Positions 11,086-23,900 of a stretch of 64,000 nt of DNA are shown here, one piece after another. Within the stretch, counting starts at the first letter, position 1; every line of letters begins with the position of its first letter. Below the pieces are notes generated by a model. The model made no database searches. It had not been told where the DNA came from and saw nothing but the letters and a program-made list of their open reading frames with translations. The translations under genes were made by a program, and so were the position numbers. Source of the DNA: Clytia hemisphaerica (lineage: Eukaryota; Cnidaria; Hydrozoa; Leptothecata; Clytiidae); contig CACVBU010000865.1 in assembly GCA_902728285.1 (NCBI GenBank), forward strand, positions 3,045,204 through 3,109,203, written 5' to 3'.

Positions 11086-13449
11086 CTCTACTTTTATCTA
11101 TATCTGTTCCGCCCACCGTTCAGCCAGCGAGAAGAATAGAAAGAATACAACTAAGCTATTTGAAACGCGTTTAATACGCGTTTAACCCGCGCACAATGAA
11201 AATATATTTTCGGGGGGTAAAGTTGAATCTTTCATGAAAAATTTTAGTAGAAAATAACCATTATTTTGTTCTTCAATCACTTATTTTTGGTTGATAATAA
11301 TAACAATATTAGTTTTTGGTTACTGTTTATGTCTTTTTGTTGTTTAAGAGATAAAAAATTTCCATATCAACAACTTATATTTTATCTCGAACCCCCTGAT
11401 TTCACTGCGATAGCTTTTGTGACAAAGAAAAAAAAATTGAGCGCACATTTTAACCACGAGGAGTGAAAACAAGATGGTCGATGATATCACTTCATACTTT
11501 AGTCTTCAATATTTATTTTGAAAAAGTATTTTGTCGTATACAGTTTGTTTGATATGGTACGATATGGGAAACTCTGGTAGCTATACTTTTTTGGAATATT
11601 CAGAAAGGGGTGTCTATAGTTTTTTATTTTTTTAGCTACTGTATAGAATCTGAGAATGTCCTGGTGCATCCATGGACCATGTCCCACCACCACCCAGCCA
11701 AAACTTTGGGCAGCCCTGGTCTGGGGACTTTAAAAATTGTTTGATTTGGCTGAAATCTGGCACACTTGTTCCTTGGGTGAATGAATATCTGTATCTGGGG
11801 GTGTTTATTAACTTTCAAAAATTTGGACTTTTGGGACCTGGATAAGTTTTTTGCCAAAACAAAGATTTTAGGGGCTGTTTATTTGGCCTGTTTTTTAGGT
11901 TTCATGCAAGTTCTATCACGCTATTATTTTAGCATCTACAATCAGGCCTTATAGTTACATAGTTAGTTGGAAAAATACTGAAGTTGCCTGTGTGGAAACG
12001 ATGTAGTCCACGTCGCCAAATTGTTATTTATTTAAGCTGAGATCTAAGCAAAAATCCCATGCCTAAAAAAAAGTAGCTCAAAATAAGCTTTACATGCTAT
12101 TCACACTCTACGTCGTTGTATGATGGTCAAGGTAGAGGCGAAGAGACAGAGTAGCTGGAACCTCGATATTCCAGGATTAGAAAAAGCTATACCTGTTATC
12201 TTTTTTCTTTAAAGAATCAACAAGCCATCAACATCAATAAATTACACACATTTACTCAGAGAAACTTTTAAAATTATCTGCCATTATGACTTTCTTGAAG
12301 CCGTTCTGAAATGAACCAATCGGGTTATGAATCGGAATTCCTATGGGAGTTCTTTTCCGAAATTTGTAAAATAGCTAAGTCGGCAAAAAAACTTTTCCCG
12401 GGGGTTTGAGGGAAAAACAGAACTGCTGTCATTTGTTTTTTATTTAACCAGATATTTAAATTTGGGCTCAAAAATATTTAAATAAATAAGTTAATAGTAT
12501 TCAATATACTATTTGTATCTGATCAGAAAATAAAACACTTACAGAACGACATCGTTTATCATTTGGAATACCCCCGTATTTGGACCATTCTATGGTGGTC
12601 GCGAAATAGGGCGGAAACTAAGTAGCACCCTCAGTGCAAGATTGCCGCCTCATCTTTATTCGCCCGCGCGAGAATGCGAGCTAATCATTTTTTTCTCGCG
12701 CGCTCAAGGGGAAAAGGAAAGTGATCGATATTCTTTGAAGGAAAAACGTCAGAAACAAACCCAAAGACCAAAAGATGTATTTTGTTGTTGACAATCGATC
12801 CTGTGAAGATGAAAAAATTTCTGCTTTGCGTTTTTTTCGGAACGCTGAAAAACTCTAATTTCGATCATCCTTTAAGATAAAGAGGTTGTGAGATTTGGGT
12901 TAGCGAGGCAAAAATCGCTAAAAAGCTGGTAAAATCGTAATCCTCAAAAATCGATGTTCCAGCCTCACTGAGAGAGAGGTTATGCGCTTAAACCTGGCGT
13001 AATGAAATCCGATGTTAGAATGATGGTGTCTAGTTGAAAAACTTTGACTTATGCCCATATCTTACTTTCCACTTTTTACGCCAATACGCCAAAAGTTTTT
13101 TTTTTTTTTTTTCAATATAATGAAGGGAATTTTACAAATTCAAAAGATTCTATGTACAGTATATACACTAAATTTTGGCTTATATAGTATGAATGTTGAC
13201 TTGAGTGTGCCCTACCTAGGAAGGGTCACTACAGTAAGACAACAAAATAGAAAAATCTCTCTTAGGGTATCTTTTTGGTGAATTTGGATGAACAGTGGAA
13301 AATAATGGGAATACTTTTGAATTTCAGCCAAACGACTATTGAAGCAGTATCTTGTTTTAAAATTTTATTTGTGTGCATATTATTTCCTTTAAAACCATCG
13401 TTTCTCTGTCAACATGGATTCTCTCTCAGACCACAACAAACATACTCTC
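11086..13449. other. No gene seen; one CpG-bearing patch
   Basis: No exon chain can be supported. A GC-richer patch at about 12590-12720 contains CGCCCGCGCGAG and CTCGCGCGCTC, unusual against the AT-rich background. It could be a promoter or a small element, but nothing coding starts beside it. ACGCGTTTAA occurs as a short repeat near 11166-11185. Confidence 0.3.
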
Positions 13450-15130
13450 AAGATTTAGTTCCTAAACTCAAAAATTTTCCAACATGATTCTTTTTGAAAG
13501 TAAATTTTTTGCATTTCTTTTTTCCAAAAAGTTCACATTCAACACAAATTGACAATAGGGGCAGAATCTTTACGGTATTTTTGCAGAATATCATTCTAAT
13601 TGTGTTTCCTGAAACAAGAGGGGTGGGAAAGATCTGCTTACAAAAATTAAATCGTCTCAGTTATTAGAGGCAGTGTTTAAGTACGTTTGCAGTATCTATT
13701 TTTCTTTCAAAAACGTGTTTTCAAAAGTTGCGCTTACAAAAATTGAATCGTCTCTGTTATCGGAGGCAGTGTTCAAGTACGTTTGCAGCATCTATTTAAT
13801 TATTGCTTTAAAAAAGTGACTCCTTAGAATGATTTATTAAAATGACTCAGCCCACTTTTATGTAATATTCCTTATTGCAAGACAATGATAAAAATCATTT
13901 TTAAACTAACAGACTCATGATTTACTTCCTAAACTATAAAATTTTCCAACATGTTTTTTTTCAAAGTCAATTTTTTGCATTTCTTTTTTCAAAAAAGTTC
14001 ACATTCAACACAAATTGACAATGGGGGCAGAATCTTTTTCGTTATTTTTGCAGAATATCATTCTAATTGTGTTTTCTAAGACAAGGGGGGTGGGAAAGAT
14101 CTGCTTACAAAAATTAAATCGTCTCAGTTATTAGAGGCAGTGTTTAAGTACGTTTGCAGTATCTATTTTTCTTTCAAAAACTTGTTTTCAAAAGTTGCGC
14201 TTACAAAAATTGAATCGTCTCTGTTATCGGAGGCAGTGTTCAAGTACGTTTGCAGCATCTATTTAATTATTGCTTTAAAAAGTGACTCCTTAGAATGATT
14301 TATTAAAAATAACTCAGCCCACTGTTATGTAATATACACTATTGCAAGATAATGATAAAACAAAGTCAATTTTTTGCATTTCTTTTTTCCAAAAAGTTCA
14401 CATTCAACACAAATTGACAATGGGGGCAGAATCTTTTTCGTTATTTTTGCAGAATATCATTCTAATTGTGTTTTCTAAGACAAGGGGGGTGGGAAAGATC
14501 TGCTTACAAAAATTAAATCGTCTCAGTTATTAGAGGCAGTGTTTAAGTACGTTTGCAGTATCTATTTTTCTTTCAAAAACTTGTTTTCAAAAGTTGCGCT
14601 TACAAAAATTGAATCGTCTCTGTTATCGGAGGCAGTGTTCAAGTACGTTTGCAGCATCTATTTAATTATTGCTTTAAAAAGTGACTCCTTAGAATATGAT
14701 TTATTAAAAATAACTCAGCCCACTGTTATGTAATATACACTATTGCAAGATAATGATAAAACAAAGTCAATTTTTTGCATTTCTTTTTTCCAAAAAGTTC
14801 ACATTCAACACAAATTGACAATGGGGGCAGAATCTTTTTCGTTATTTTTGCAGAATATCATTCTAATTGTGTTTTCTAAGACAAGGGGGGTGGGAAAGAT
14901 CTGCTTACAAAAATTAAATCGTCTCAGTTATTAGAGGCAGTGTTTAAGTACGTTTGCAGTATCTATTTTTCTTTCAAAAACTTGTTTTCAAAAGTTGCGC
15001 TTACAAAAATTGAATTGTCTCTGTTATCGGAGGCAGTGTTCAAGTACGTTTGCAGCATCTATTTAATTATTGCTTTAAAAAGTGACTCCTTAGAATGATT
15101 TATTAAAAATAATTCAGCCCACTTTTATGT
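13450..15130. repeat. Tandem array: four copies of a ~400-466-bp unit
   Basis: TTTTTTGCAT marks the same point in each copy at 13505, 13971, 14370 and 14771, giving periods of 466, 399 and 401 bp. The last three copies differ at only a few positions. The first copy is longer because it carries an extra ~65-80-bp segment (CTAAACT...TTTTCCAACATG). Each unit also holds an internal duplication: GCTTACAAAAATTRAATCGT, then GAGGCAGTGTTYAAGTACGT, occurs twice about 100 bp apart. A diverged half-unit follows at about 15160-15240. Identical 63-aa open frames in two copies are a by-product of the repeat and not genes. Confidence 0.9.
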
Positions 15131-15415
15131 AATATTCATATTCAAAAAATTGGTTTCAGGAATTTTGTTTTACAAAAATAAAATTTTCTCAATCAACTGA
15201 GTCAAGAGTTTAAAGTATTTTTACAGGCTATGTTTTATTTTATGTCACCTTAAAAAGGCCTGTTGACTTAAATAACATCTCCACTGCACTGTTGTTGAAG
15301 ACAAAGTTTACAGTGTACATTTTAAAAATCAAAATTATTTCTGTTCCCCAAAAACTTTTCGTATTTCAGGTTATTTATTTTTCTTATAAAATTAATTTTT
15401 TTTCTTTAGATAAAA

Positions 15416-18400
15416 ATGGATACTACTTCAATAGAAAATTGGTTTCAGAATTTTGTGATAGTTCGAAATGATAAAGAATCAGTTCCACTGTTTGTTTTGG
15501 TTAAAAGTTTCAATGAATCCAATGTTGACAAGGCAATGGAGTATAATGAAAATGACTTTTTAAATTTTTGAAGGAATTTTTGCTTAGGAAAAATATACCA
15601 ATCAATTATACAAAGCGCTCTGTTAGAGGAAAAAAACGAATTTCAATAACAGGAATAGGGTTAAAACAATCAATTAAAGTTTCAGTCATTACTTCTCATG
15701 CTGATTCACCTGTATTCAATGTAAACCGAAATGAGGAATCTTTTTATGAGAGAACTGCTGGAGATCAAGATATTGTGCCTTTTTTGGTTGAGGATTCTAT
15801 TATTGACAGTTCTCACAGTATGTCTGAGTCTGGAGTATAAAAAATACTGTAAAGCAAAATAATGTCAAGAGGTCAAGTCCAACTCTCAATTTACATCCTT
15901 GTGTTACGTTATGGTCCAGCCAACCATGAATCTGACATGAATCATTCTTGCCTAATGTGTTCTGAAATTAAAGACGGTGACATCACTGATACCCTTTCTT
16001 GCTCAAATCTTGATCCCATTAATTCAACTTCGTGTAATAATCACCTATTGTGTCCAGGTGTTGAATCTGGTAATGTTGTAAAGTGTGGTTCTGGGATTGA
16101 TAATTCTTTTGGAAAGTCTTTCATTGACTCCAATCTTGATTATTCTACAAACATTCCTTCTGACAATGTCAATGATTTGAAATCTTTTCCTAATGAATCT
16201 GATGGAAGTTTTGATTGGGATGATAATAGCGAGCATTCACTCATTTTATCTGATATTTCCAAAAATGTTGAATCAAATTGTGATCGATCTAAATGTAAAC
16301 CTGACTCAGTTGAGATTGTTGATCATCCTTCACATGACTCAAAGATCTTTGATAAAGATAAGTCAAAAAAAAGTTCTAATTTTCATTATTTCTCTAAAGG
16401 GAACCTCAATTCTGAAAGAGAAAAGTCACCAAGAATTGTTTATGTAGAAAAACAATTTCCATTTAGAAATCAATCAAAAGAATCTTCCCACTATGATAAT
16501 TTAACCTTTTCCAGATTCTACCAAAACTTTAAAACCATAACTCCATCCCAGTTACAGTCCTGTAATTTTGACAATTTTGAGGATTTTTTAAATACAAATT
16601 TTCCAACACAGGAGTCCAAGAGTGAAGTTCTGAGGGATGCAATTCTCAAAGCAAAGTCTACCACAAATATTCTCAAGACTAGAATGAATGCTTTTCTTTG
16701 TGGCTCATTTCCTCCCATATGTACAGGGAATGTAGCAAGTAATGCGTTGGATGACTTAGAAGCCTCATTGTTGATTCCACAATTTACTGCACAAAGTTAC
16801 TCACCAAATTTGATTTTTAAATGCCAGGTTTGTGAGGTTTATAGGAAATTTTTGAAACAGTGTGGAAGGTTGTGTAAGATGGGTCCAGGTATTTTTGAAG
16901 GCTGTAAGCAGCTCTACCAACACTCTCTTACAGATCACCACAAAAGCGCAATTGACTTTTTGAAAAGGCATTCTAGCACTTTACCAAATCCGTCCGAAAA
17001 AATTAAACGAAAAGAGCATGTTTCCACTTATTTCAAAGATGAGTCCACGGGAAAAGGAAAGAATGTGTCTTGCATGTTTCTCTGGGATCTTGATATTGTC
17101 AAGGAATTTAGACATGATCAAAACATAAGAAGAAAAAATCCTAAAAGCATTTTTGCAGATAGAAAAGAATGGAAGAAATGTGAAAGCGAATTAGGTCATG
17201 AAAGATGTAAAGAGTATGATGAATGGAAGAAAAAGCATCAGAGAGATTTTAAGGCTCTTTGTGAAGAGAGTAAGTTTAGCTCCTCTAGGTCTGTGTTCAT
17301 CCCTGCGAACGAGCAGAAAATATTAGTTAGTGGGCAAACAGTCATCCTTTCTGGTGGAATTAAGTCACTGGACCCTCCTTGCCTTGGTAGCGCATTTACT
17401 ACTGGTCCTCATCCATTTACATCTGTAAATTGTCACAAGCAAAGAAAAGCGCTTAAAAACCTGCAGGCTTTTCGTAACAAAAAAGCATCACTTCCTAAGA
17501 CAGAGTCTCGACTTGGCAAAAAAGGAATGCGTGCAGACTATGCATCTAAGGGTGAAAAAGAACAACTCTTTCTTGAAACAGTTGAAAAAAATGAGGCTCT
17601 TGTCAAGTGCAATAAGGCATACAAAAAACTGGTTATGAGCAAAACAAATTGGGAAAAGTCGTTGTTGGAAAGTTGTCAGACAGACGAAGTGAGGAAACTT
17701 GTTCTTGATTTAGTTATGCTCATGGAAAGTAAAGATACCACCCTAGAAATCAAGAAAGACATCATAAAAAATTTATTGGGAAAGTTGAGATCTGGTGTTA
17801 ATCACAAATTTTTGCCCATCATCAAAGATGTGGCGGCATACTATCATAACTCTCTAGGTCCAGATAAATATAGCTTGCTTCAAAATCTCTTTGGGCTTCC
17901 AGGAAAGACTTGCGCAAAGCAGCATGGTCTACAAACTAAACTTCAGCTTGGGATGAATGAAGAGGTTTTTGAGAGAGGTGTAACCTTGTACAATGGTTAC
18001 CCTGTGATTGATGCCACTGACGAGGCTAGAACTTTAAGGATGTTGTCTGGAGTTGTAGGTAAAGAAGGAAATGTTGAAATTATTGGTCAATGTTGGGAAC
18101 CTGATTTGGATGATTGGGAAGGATCGAGGAAGTTTCTTGGTGAAGTTGTTAAGGATAATAGTGTACCAGATGAATTTAATGCCTTAAAGAAAGTCGCTGA
18201 TAAGATCATAGCAAAAAATCAACTTGCCAAAGACACTGCTATTCACAACTTGGTATCAGCTTCTGGAATTAAAACAAAGCCTCTCATTTACTTGATATGG
18301 CCTACCCCAAATAAAGGTTATCGATCTTTTCACCTCATGAAAATATGGGACCTTGTCAGGTCTAATTGTTTTCTTTTACCATCAGGAGAATTGAGGAGTG

Positions 18401-19824
18401 ACCCAATCAACCTAGTTGGGCATGCCTCTGACTCAGCTGGATTCCAATTAGCAGCTGCAGTGGCGTTAATGACACCTCAGCCTCAAGCATTTAAAGTTGG
18501 GGTGAAATATTTGACTCTTGATGCTGGAGACAGTCAGTTTGCTTCCCCATACCTAGGTCCATTGCCATCTATTGCATACTTAGATTATGACCACAATCTT
18601 CGTCTTTTTCTAAAGTGTCTGAAGTATGAGACCCTTGATCTTGATTTCTTTCCATCTAAAACTAGCACTCACATTGCTTCAATTAATCATCTACGCGAAT
18701 TAAAGGATATTTTGGATAGTAGTGGTAATTCTCATCTTTGTTCATTTTCCAATAACGATCTGCTTTTTGCTCGCTTTTTAGACCAGAATGTTGATGCAGC
18801 TCTAAAAATCTTTACTTCCAGAGTTGCACAACTTCTCCATGAACATGTTCCGGGCTCTGCAGGCACATCCCTGTACATTGAAGGTGTTGTTGCATTGTTT
18901 AAACCTTTCCTCAATCCAAATTGTAACCCAATTGCCAGTCAGGAAAGTATAAGCGAAGGGATTACTGTTTTCCGAATTTGGAAGCAAATTTTGAAGAAGA
19001 AGAAAAAAAGGTTGAATGCAGTAAAAAATGCAGCAAAAGATCCCTCTAAACGTGGAAAGTTCATCACTTATGGATGTGCTAAGACATCAGAAATTCTATT
19101 TGCAGCTGGTACTTGCCATATGTTGGCCATGTTTGCACACTTTAAAGAACTCGGTACAGCTATGCTACCTCTCTCCAATTGCGGTACGAAAACAACAGAA
19201 AGAATCATAAGTGAGATTCAGGGTAAAACAAATCAAATACAGTCTTTGGATGCACAGCCAACACTTGCCGAAATTATGCAAAAAATAAGTAAAGTGCAAA
19301 CAAATCACACTGCTGAGGATAATATCCTTGCAGCAGGTGGTAAGAAACTTAGTACTACCAATCGAAGAAGGTTGTCCCAGAAGCTTAAGGTTACTGAAAA
19401 TTCAGATTATGTTTATCCAGCTTCTTTTGACGATTTCAAGCTGCAACAGCAAAGTGCTTTTAAAAGTGGTGTTGAGAAAGGTATCTCTCTATTTCGAAAA
19501 TATTGCTCGGAAGGAATTGAATTCTTGGAAAAAAATGGTGGTCTTGGTTTTTTAAAATCTTTCAAAAATGGTGTGCCCGAAAAGAATAAATTTGAAGGTT
19601 GTGTAAGCGAAGAATATGCATTAGAAAAGTTGAATTTGAAATCTGCTGAACTCCTTTCAAAAGGTGCTGATGTAGAAGAAAATTTAATTACTAATTACTT
19701 GAACCCAGAAGATCAGACCACTGACATTAACAAGGAAAATGAAAAAGATGACATCAAGGAACTGATCTCTGAAGAAGTTCTTACAGATCCAAGCAGATCT
19801 AGAATCAGGAGATGTGAAAGATGA
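15416..19824 (+). CDS. Large unclassified protein, probably transposon-borne; N-terminal frameshifts
   Basis: The main open frame runs from ATG 15862 to 19824 (1,320 aa) without introns. Coding sense also extends upstream: MDTTSIENWFQNFV from ATG 15416, after a TTTCTTTAG acceptor, stops near 15571, then continues in another frame (KEFLLRKNIP, to 15840). So the true start is probably 15416, with two or more frameshifts. Visible regions: a Ser/Asp/Asn-rich N-terminal third, a Cys cluster CQVCEVYRKFLKQCGRLC (about residues 324-341), a Lys-rich charged middle, then a conserved-looking part with LIYLIWPTPNKGYRSFHLMK, LVGHASDSAGF and PSIAYLDYDHNLRLFLK (about residues 810-920). Near the C-terminus are TKTTERIISEIQGK and SLDAQPTLAEI. 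The last part has a general likeness to transposase C-termini. I recall similar proteins repeated in cnidarian genomes but cannot place it in a named superfamily. The C-terminus may also be frameshifted: another frame ends in an acidic tail at the TAA inside the TIR at 19843. Confidence 0.6.
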
Positions 19825-19842
19825 AGAGTTAGAAGCTTCTGA

Positions 19843-19870
19843 ACTCGGGTAAATTAATGCGTGTCCAAAA
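19843..19870 (+). repeat. Left 28-bp terminal inverted repeat
   Basis: It begins ACTCGGGTAAATTAATGCGT and ends GTCCAAAA. It follows the coding frame of the 1,320-aa protein within 20 bases, and its GGGTAA supplies a stop codon in one frame of that gene. Confidence 0.85.
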
Positions 19871-20955
19871 TTTCCCGTAATTTTCCGGAGGCACTTCCAC
19901 CCCGTTAAACATATAACATTATACATCAAAAGAAGCACATTTTGGAATAGAATTTGAAAATCACTGTTACTTAAATTTATTTATCAAATATCACCAAATT
20001 ATATTACTTTTTCTAATTTTCCGGGGGTTTGCATCGATACAAATTTCGACGATTTATTTAAGTATAAGGCCAAAACATTTAAGTAACAGTGCTTTCCAAA
20101 TGCGTTACGTTGGTACAAATTCATCCAGAAACTTTTTTCCCCAAAAATCGGGTGGTTAATGGGTCCGCCTCGCGATTTGCGGTTTATGACGTAATGTTTC
20201 TATATTTGGATGCCGAAACGCGCTTTCCCGTACTTTTACACTTACCCCCGTATTTCAAGACTACTTCGTCTGCCGTGTGATTAAGATGCGATGAAAGGCG
20301 CCAATACGAGAAAATTTGTGTTTTGAGATTGAAATGGAAGGTGATTGAAATGTCCAAACTGGCTGACTGAGCTCCAGCTATCATAAAGTTCTCAACAGAG
20401 ATGTATTGGTTCAGATATTTGATAAAAGTGTTTGTGATATTGTGATTGTTGTAAGAATTTACTTTAAAACAGATAGATAAACCCAGACACCACCACCCAA
20501 AGGCTAAATAAAATAAGAAGGGGGGGTGGGGGCGGTGGGGAGGAACGAGGGGAGGGTCAGATCAGACTAAATATATCAACCCTAGAGAGACTATTTTTGA
20601 CCATTTAATTTTTGATAACCTTTACAAAAAATACGCAAAGCGAGGTAACGTTAACGAGAGATTCAAAAACTGTTTTTGCCTGTGTTTCTTTTTTTATAAT
20701 AGAGGATGTTTTTTTAAGCTTTTCTTAAGGCCCGGGAGAGTTATTCTTATAATTATTGATATATCCACTGAAACACTGTTTGCGTCTTGCTGCGATGACG
20801 TAACTCGCGCAGCAATTAACTCACTGTCTATTGGATGACCATTTTGAGCGTTTTGGCGGCGTTACCGCCCATTCAATTAATCCAATTATGTAATAGACAG
20901 TTCTAATTGGGCATATTTTGACGAACAATTTATTTTAGATGAAGATATAGATAAC
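19871..20955. other. Gene-free leader before gene A
   Basis: Subterminal sequence with TTTTCCGGAGGC and TTTTCCGGGGG motifs (about 19880 and 20018), a G-rich run at 20519-20555, and a GC-richer patch at about 20790-20870 (ACTCGCGCAGC, GGCGGCGTTACCGCC) that could hold a promoter. A TTTATTTTAG acceptor ends at 20938, eighteen bases before the ATG at 20956, so a non-coding first exon is likely further up. Confidence 0.35.
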
Positions 20956-23900
20956 ATGGCTACTGTTTTTCATTGCAAATATCTGAAAGCAACTCTCTTC
21001 AGAATCAGCCAAAAATACCATGCCCAAGAAAAACTAAAAAAGTACAATGAATTCTCATCGCAGTTTGCGCATATCACCATGGACTATCAAAAATTTATCA
21101 CATATTACAATCGATTTGTATTAGATACTAATAAAAAGAAACTACAAAAAGGAGTAAGAGAAGCATGGATTGATATGTTCTCTTTGGAGAAATGGAATGC
21201 TTTGGATGATGGCCATAAACGTTTACACACTGTCCGTGAATGTCAGCCATGTAAATTTATCATCTTTGATCCTTCGCCCAGACTTCCTGTGCCTTCAATT
21301 TCTTTGGATTCAACATGCTCAACACCATCTCAGTCATTTCATTCTTCACCTTCAACACCTCATCCCACACCTTCCTCAAATCTACAAATGCCAAAGACGC
21401 CAACAACACCATTTTCGTCATTAAAGATTGATATCCCCATTCATTCTACTCCTTCTGTAAAACATCAAAAACAAGCTGCGTCGACTGTTTTGACCAAACT
21501 GAATGAAGAATTCCATTGTTTATATGGGAAAAAATTTACTGATGTTGTTTGTAAAGTTCCAGAGGCAAAACTGCAAGCAAAACCAACAGAGGCTGAGAGG
21601 AAAAAAAGGGATAGAAAGATCCGAAGAGATGTTAGAGATGAGCTTCAGAATGTTTTATATTCGCGAGATTCTCAAGTTCTCTTTGGAACACGTCAAACAG
21701 CATCTCAATATGAATCTCAAAGAAAGGCAATGTTTATGGAATCTCCTGCAGATGCTAAAGCACGAACAGAGAAGCGTAATCTAGTTTTCATTTCTGTGAA
21801 CCTTGTGTTTTTCTAAGGCTAAACTAACATGTATAATTATTGGAAAAACTCCATAGTTTTAAAAATTACAACATGATTAGGAAAATAATGCAATTTTTTA
21901 ATTTTAGCGAGAGCTTATGTTAGCAAAATGACAAATTTTTCAAAATACTAAATATAACCCCAATTTTTGTCTAGAACAAAAAAAGAACCAATTCGTATTT
22001 TGAAAAATTTGCCAATATTGCTTCCATTAAGGTATGACATATAATATGACTTGTGTATTATAAGCAATAAAATAAATAGTAAACTTTCTATTCTAATTCC
22101 TAGGTAAACTAGACGAAGAATCAGGAAAATGCAAGAAAAAGAGAAGCTCAAAAAACCTTGATCAACTTGACTTTGATAAAGCTGGCTTGTTGAATCATGT
22201 CAACAGTTTACCAAAAGGATCAAAGGTTTGAAACAGAGGCTTGATAATTTAAATTGAGTACATTTCTTCATGTGAATGTCTGATATCACAATTAGCTTTA
22301 ATTAATCAACATTTCCATTCAGGAGCTTGTACAAATACCCAAAATGATGTTACTAGACCGGCTGTATGAAATCAAGTATCAAATAATGCATTTAATTAAT
22401 TAAAATGAATACTGTTTGTGGTTTCTTCCTAAAAGGATTTTCATTTAAAATCAATTTAGTCTTAGAAGTAACTGCTTCACGTTTTATGTGTTTATACTCA
22501 ATAAACAACAGAAACCTGTCTTGAAATTCAACATATTCTTCAGGTTATAATGTTACCGGCCACCGATTTCACTACCAGTGAGTGAAACAGCCCTGAAGCG
22601 GAAAGGGTAGTGGGGTTAAATAGTTATAACACCTGGCTATTCCACTAAAGGTAACAACCACAATAGTTCATCATATTGTTAAAATATACTTTTGATATGA
22701 TGACTATTGTTTAATAAACATCAATAGTTAGATGGACAAAATTTTGAGAGCTTCTATTATAGCTCTTTTATAGTCCACTTTCTAACAGTTTAAACTATTT
22801 CCAATGAATTTCAATGTTTCAGTGAATTTTTTTTGAAACTTTCATGTTTTCTTTTTCCTTGTAAATGACACAAACGTGAATTTTATTGACTGAAATATAC
22901 AGTGATTCCTGATTTGTTAGAGTTTGTTATTTTATTAGTTTTATAGCTTTGCTTATCAACAGTTGGAAAACCTTTTGGTATCCCAGAGAGTCCTCAGGCT
23001 AACATGGTTGTCAGAGAGTTTTTAGAGGCAGAGAAAGTCGATATTAGTTTATTTAAAAACAACTATATAAATAAAGACAGAGTGAGAAGGTGTAAATTGA
23101 AAAAGCAAGGTGAGTTTTTTGATATACCATTTTCAATCAGGATTCAATTTAGACAATTGCCCAGAATTATTGACTTATATAGTGTTTATTACAAAATTTA
23201 GAAAAATAATTAAGTGGTTGGACCTTTTTTATAGTTTTTGTGGATAGAAAAGTTGGTGTCTCTATTAATAACAATAATAACTTACCCCCCTAAGTTTTCA
23301 ATACTGATGAGAATTTCATGGGTAAAAAATGTTATGTTTTGTCTTGTTTTTATAGGTGTGTCTCTGCCGATGCCAAGACCATATAAGTATTTAAAGGAAG
23401 AACTTCTGAAGAAAATCAACAGGGGAGAAATTCTAATCGGTGAATTGATTGAACCAAAATGTTACATCAGGATCAAGTTTAAAAAGGGGAAAATTATTAA
23501 GGAAAAGGTTGAAATTCGTGGACGCAAACTTCCACTGGAGGAAATTCGAAGGAGAATGTTTGAGGAACACAAATCTATGGGTAAATAGTTAACCCCTCTC
23601 TTTAGTCAGGTCAACATACATATTCTTGTTAAGCGCACTTACAATGTGTAGAGGCTGCTGATTCATTTTTTGTCACGAAATAGCCTTAAGCTTTATGATT
23701 GACTTTAAGCATTTTCGGTTGAGATTGAAGGTAAAAAATAATTATTTTCCATAGCTATATATACGGAATTTACAACTTCGTTATTGTTCAGGCATCTTGA
23801 GACCAATGGCTGAATATGATCGTTTTCTTCTAACGTGGGGTGACCACACTTCGATGTTGAGTTCCGGTTATTTCCTGTATACCGTCAAGGTCATATATTC

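Noticed and set aside
13051-13487. Two adjacent + strand frames
   Set aside because: The second runs into the tandem array and the first starts in a T-run; no coding evidence.
14342-14934. Two identical 63-aa open frames
   Set aside because: They are the same tandem-repeat unit read twice; the repeat explains their identity and there is no coding signal.
23233-23355. N-terminal extension of the 23356 exon of gene A
   Set aside because: The open frame upstream is an intron tail ending in TTTTTATAG; the acceptor and phase fit the shorter exon.
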